A DNA stretch of 51,865 bases from a virus. Positions 50,975 through 51,865 of the stretch are shown here, in pieces. The notes under the pieces are model-generated. The model searched no databases, was not told where the DNA came from, and saw nothing but the letters and a program-made list of their open reading frames with translations. The DNA is taken from the IMG/VR virus record IMGVR_UViG_3300025120_000079, positions 1-51,865 of that record; one strand, 5' to 3'. Position numbers and translations under genes: made by a program. How positions within the stretch are numbered: position 1 is the first letter of the stretch; each line of letters opens with the position of its first letter.

Positions 50975-51865
50975 CTATTCTTAAATTATTGATTACACAA
51001 TCAGTAGATAATATTGTTGTTGCTACAGAAGCTGCATTTTGAAGAGCGCTCTTGGTGACTAGTAGTGGATCTATAATACCCGACTTAATCATATTTACCA
51101 TTTTTCCTGTAACCACATTGTAGCCTTGTCCTTTTCTTGTTGGTGTCTTTCTATCAGATTCTAGACCTGCGTTTTCAAGTATAGTTTTAAAAGGGGCTTT
51201 TATAGCTTCTAATAAAACTGTTTCACCTATTGACTTGGCTGTTATATTCGTTGCAGCGTTTAATAGAGCAATACCACCACCAGGAACAATCCCTTCTTTG
51301 ATAGCAGCTTTAGTAGCACAGATAGCGTCTTCTACTCTATCTGTTTTTTCTTTTAATTCTATTTCTGAATTAGCACCTACTTTTACAATTGCTATTTTAG
51401 CAGACAGCATGGCTAATCTTTTTTCTAGCTTTATAACCTTATTAGGATTTTTCTCTTTAACTAGTTCTTTTTTAAGAGTTTTTATAACATCATTAATCTC
51501 TTCGTTTTCTTCTTCTATTTGAAGCACGGTATCTTCATGTGATGTAACGCTTTTTAAACATGTTCCTAAATGATCAACTTGTATCATTTCCATGTCATCA
51601 CCAAGGTCTTCGTTTATAATTGTAGCTCCGGTGAGTAGCGAAAGATCTTGAAGTATTTGTTGTTTATTAACACCGTAAGTTGGTGCGTTTATAACATTTA
51701 CTTTGATATTACCTTTCATTTTATTCATTGCTAGAGCTGATAAAACACCTTGTTCTAAATCGCCTATAATAAGCAAAGGTTTGTTGTTTTTTATTACGTA
51801 CTCTAGCACAGATTGAATCTGTCGTATTGTATCAACTGGTGATTCTAGTAAAAGCACTAGTGGCT
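50958..51865 (-). CDS. groEL: Chaperonin GroEL, 5' part cut by window edge
   Basis: The C-terminal about 302 residues of a phage-encoded chaperonin; the 5' end lies beyond the window (the frame is open to base 51865, and a GTG at 51857 is not the true start). Seen: apical segment NKPLLIIGDLEQGVLSALAM, VINAPTYGVNKQQILQDLSL, and the intermediate/equatorial VEDAICATKAAIKEGIVPGG, YNVVTGKMVNMIKSGIIDPL and SALQNAASVATTIL. The bacterial GGM tail is absent; it ends LRIDEGNR. Confidence 0.95.
   Translation of the reverse strand, partial: PLVLLLESPVDTIRQIQSVLEYVIKNNKPLLIIGDLEQGVLSALAMNKMKGNIKVNVINAPTYGVNKQQILQDLSLLTGATIINEDLGDDMEMIQVDHLGTCLKSVTSHEDTVLQIEEENEEINDVIKTLKKELVKEKNPNKVIKLEKRLAMLSAKIAIVKVGANSEIELKEKTDRVEDAICATKAAIKEGIVPGGGIALLNAATNITAKSIGETVLLEAIKAPFKTILENAGLESDRKTPTRKGQGYNVVTGKMVNMIKSGIIDPLLVTKSALQNAASVATTILSTDCVINNLRIDEGNR

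Noticed and set aside
1-51865. tRNA genes, CRISPR arrays, insertion sequences, integrase or attachment sites
   Set aside because: I saw no cloverleaf, repeat-spacer array, transposase or integrase on reading both strands; a tRNAscan or profile search would settle this.
51857-51865. GTG at 51857 as the start of GroEL
   Set aside because: The frame stays open to the window edge and the sequence starts in the middle of the apical domain, so the gene is cut, not started, here.

Overview
The window is a gene-dense, AT-rich piece of a tailed double-stranded DNA phage genome, most likely a marine phage of a Bacteroidetes (flavobacterial) host. The host inference rests on start codons that are preceded by A/T-rich leaders rather than Shine-Dalgarno sequences, on a structural block (ring/connector and nozzle-like tail proteins) that resembles crAss-like and Cellulophaga podoviruses, and on a ribonucleotide reductase beta subunit with a Glu first metal ligand. 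I see no integrase, repressor, tRNA, CRISPR array, insertion sequence or attachment site, and no gap over 300 bases without a gene. I see no DNA polymerase gene either; since both window edges cut into gene blocks it probably lies outside.

The left arm (about 1-12974, plus strand) is the replication and nucleotide-metabolism operon. It has an ATP-dependent DNA ligase, an HTH protein, a sigma-70-like factor, an ERF annealing protein with a RecE-like exonuclease and an SSB-like protein, a T7 gp4-type primase-helicase, a thymidylate-synthase-fold enzyme whose key Asn is Asp (as in dCMP hydroxymethylases), two MazG-like pyrophosphatases (one fused to a GIY-YIG-like domain), a PD-(D/E)xK endonuclease, and class I ribonucleotide reductase NrdB and NrdA. 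Most genes overlap by 1-4 bases, and six microgenes of 22-56 codons fill the remaining spaces.

The two arms converge at about 13000, where a strong hairpin is followed on the minus strand by a T-rich tract and would terminate the late transcript.

The right arm (51865 down to 13056, minus strand) is the late operon. Read in its own direction it begins with GroEL and GroES, a winged-helix-like protein and a run of small proteins, some with SPF/KSPL or MGHxSPAEM motifs. Next come a holin, a small HExxH metallopeptidase, an S74-chaperone tail fibre, a double GroES-fold protein, the large terminase, portal, scaffold and major capsid protein. After the capsid gene and after the following gene there are two intrinsic terminators. 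Then come ring/connector proteins, a 1903-residue nozzle-like protein with its companion, internal virion proteins and a 2683-residue virion polyprotein. The operon ends with a cluster of very small basic Cys-containing proteins around a one-helix holin and an M15 peptidase endolysin.

The most unusual items are: the giant virion polyprotein, with an HExxH motif, a sigma-region-2-like segment and a HAD domain bracketed by ASKR sites; the possible hydroxymethylcytosine module; the double GroES protein beside the terminase, in addition to the GroEL/GroES pair; the cluster of small basic proteins; and an (ACTAAC)5 repeat directly upstream of a virion protein gene.
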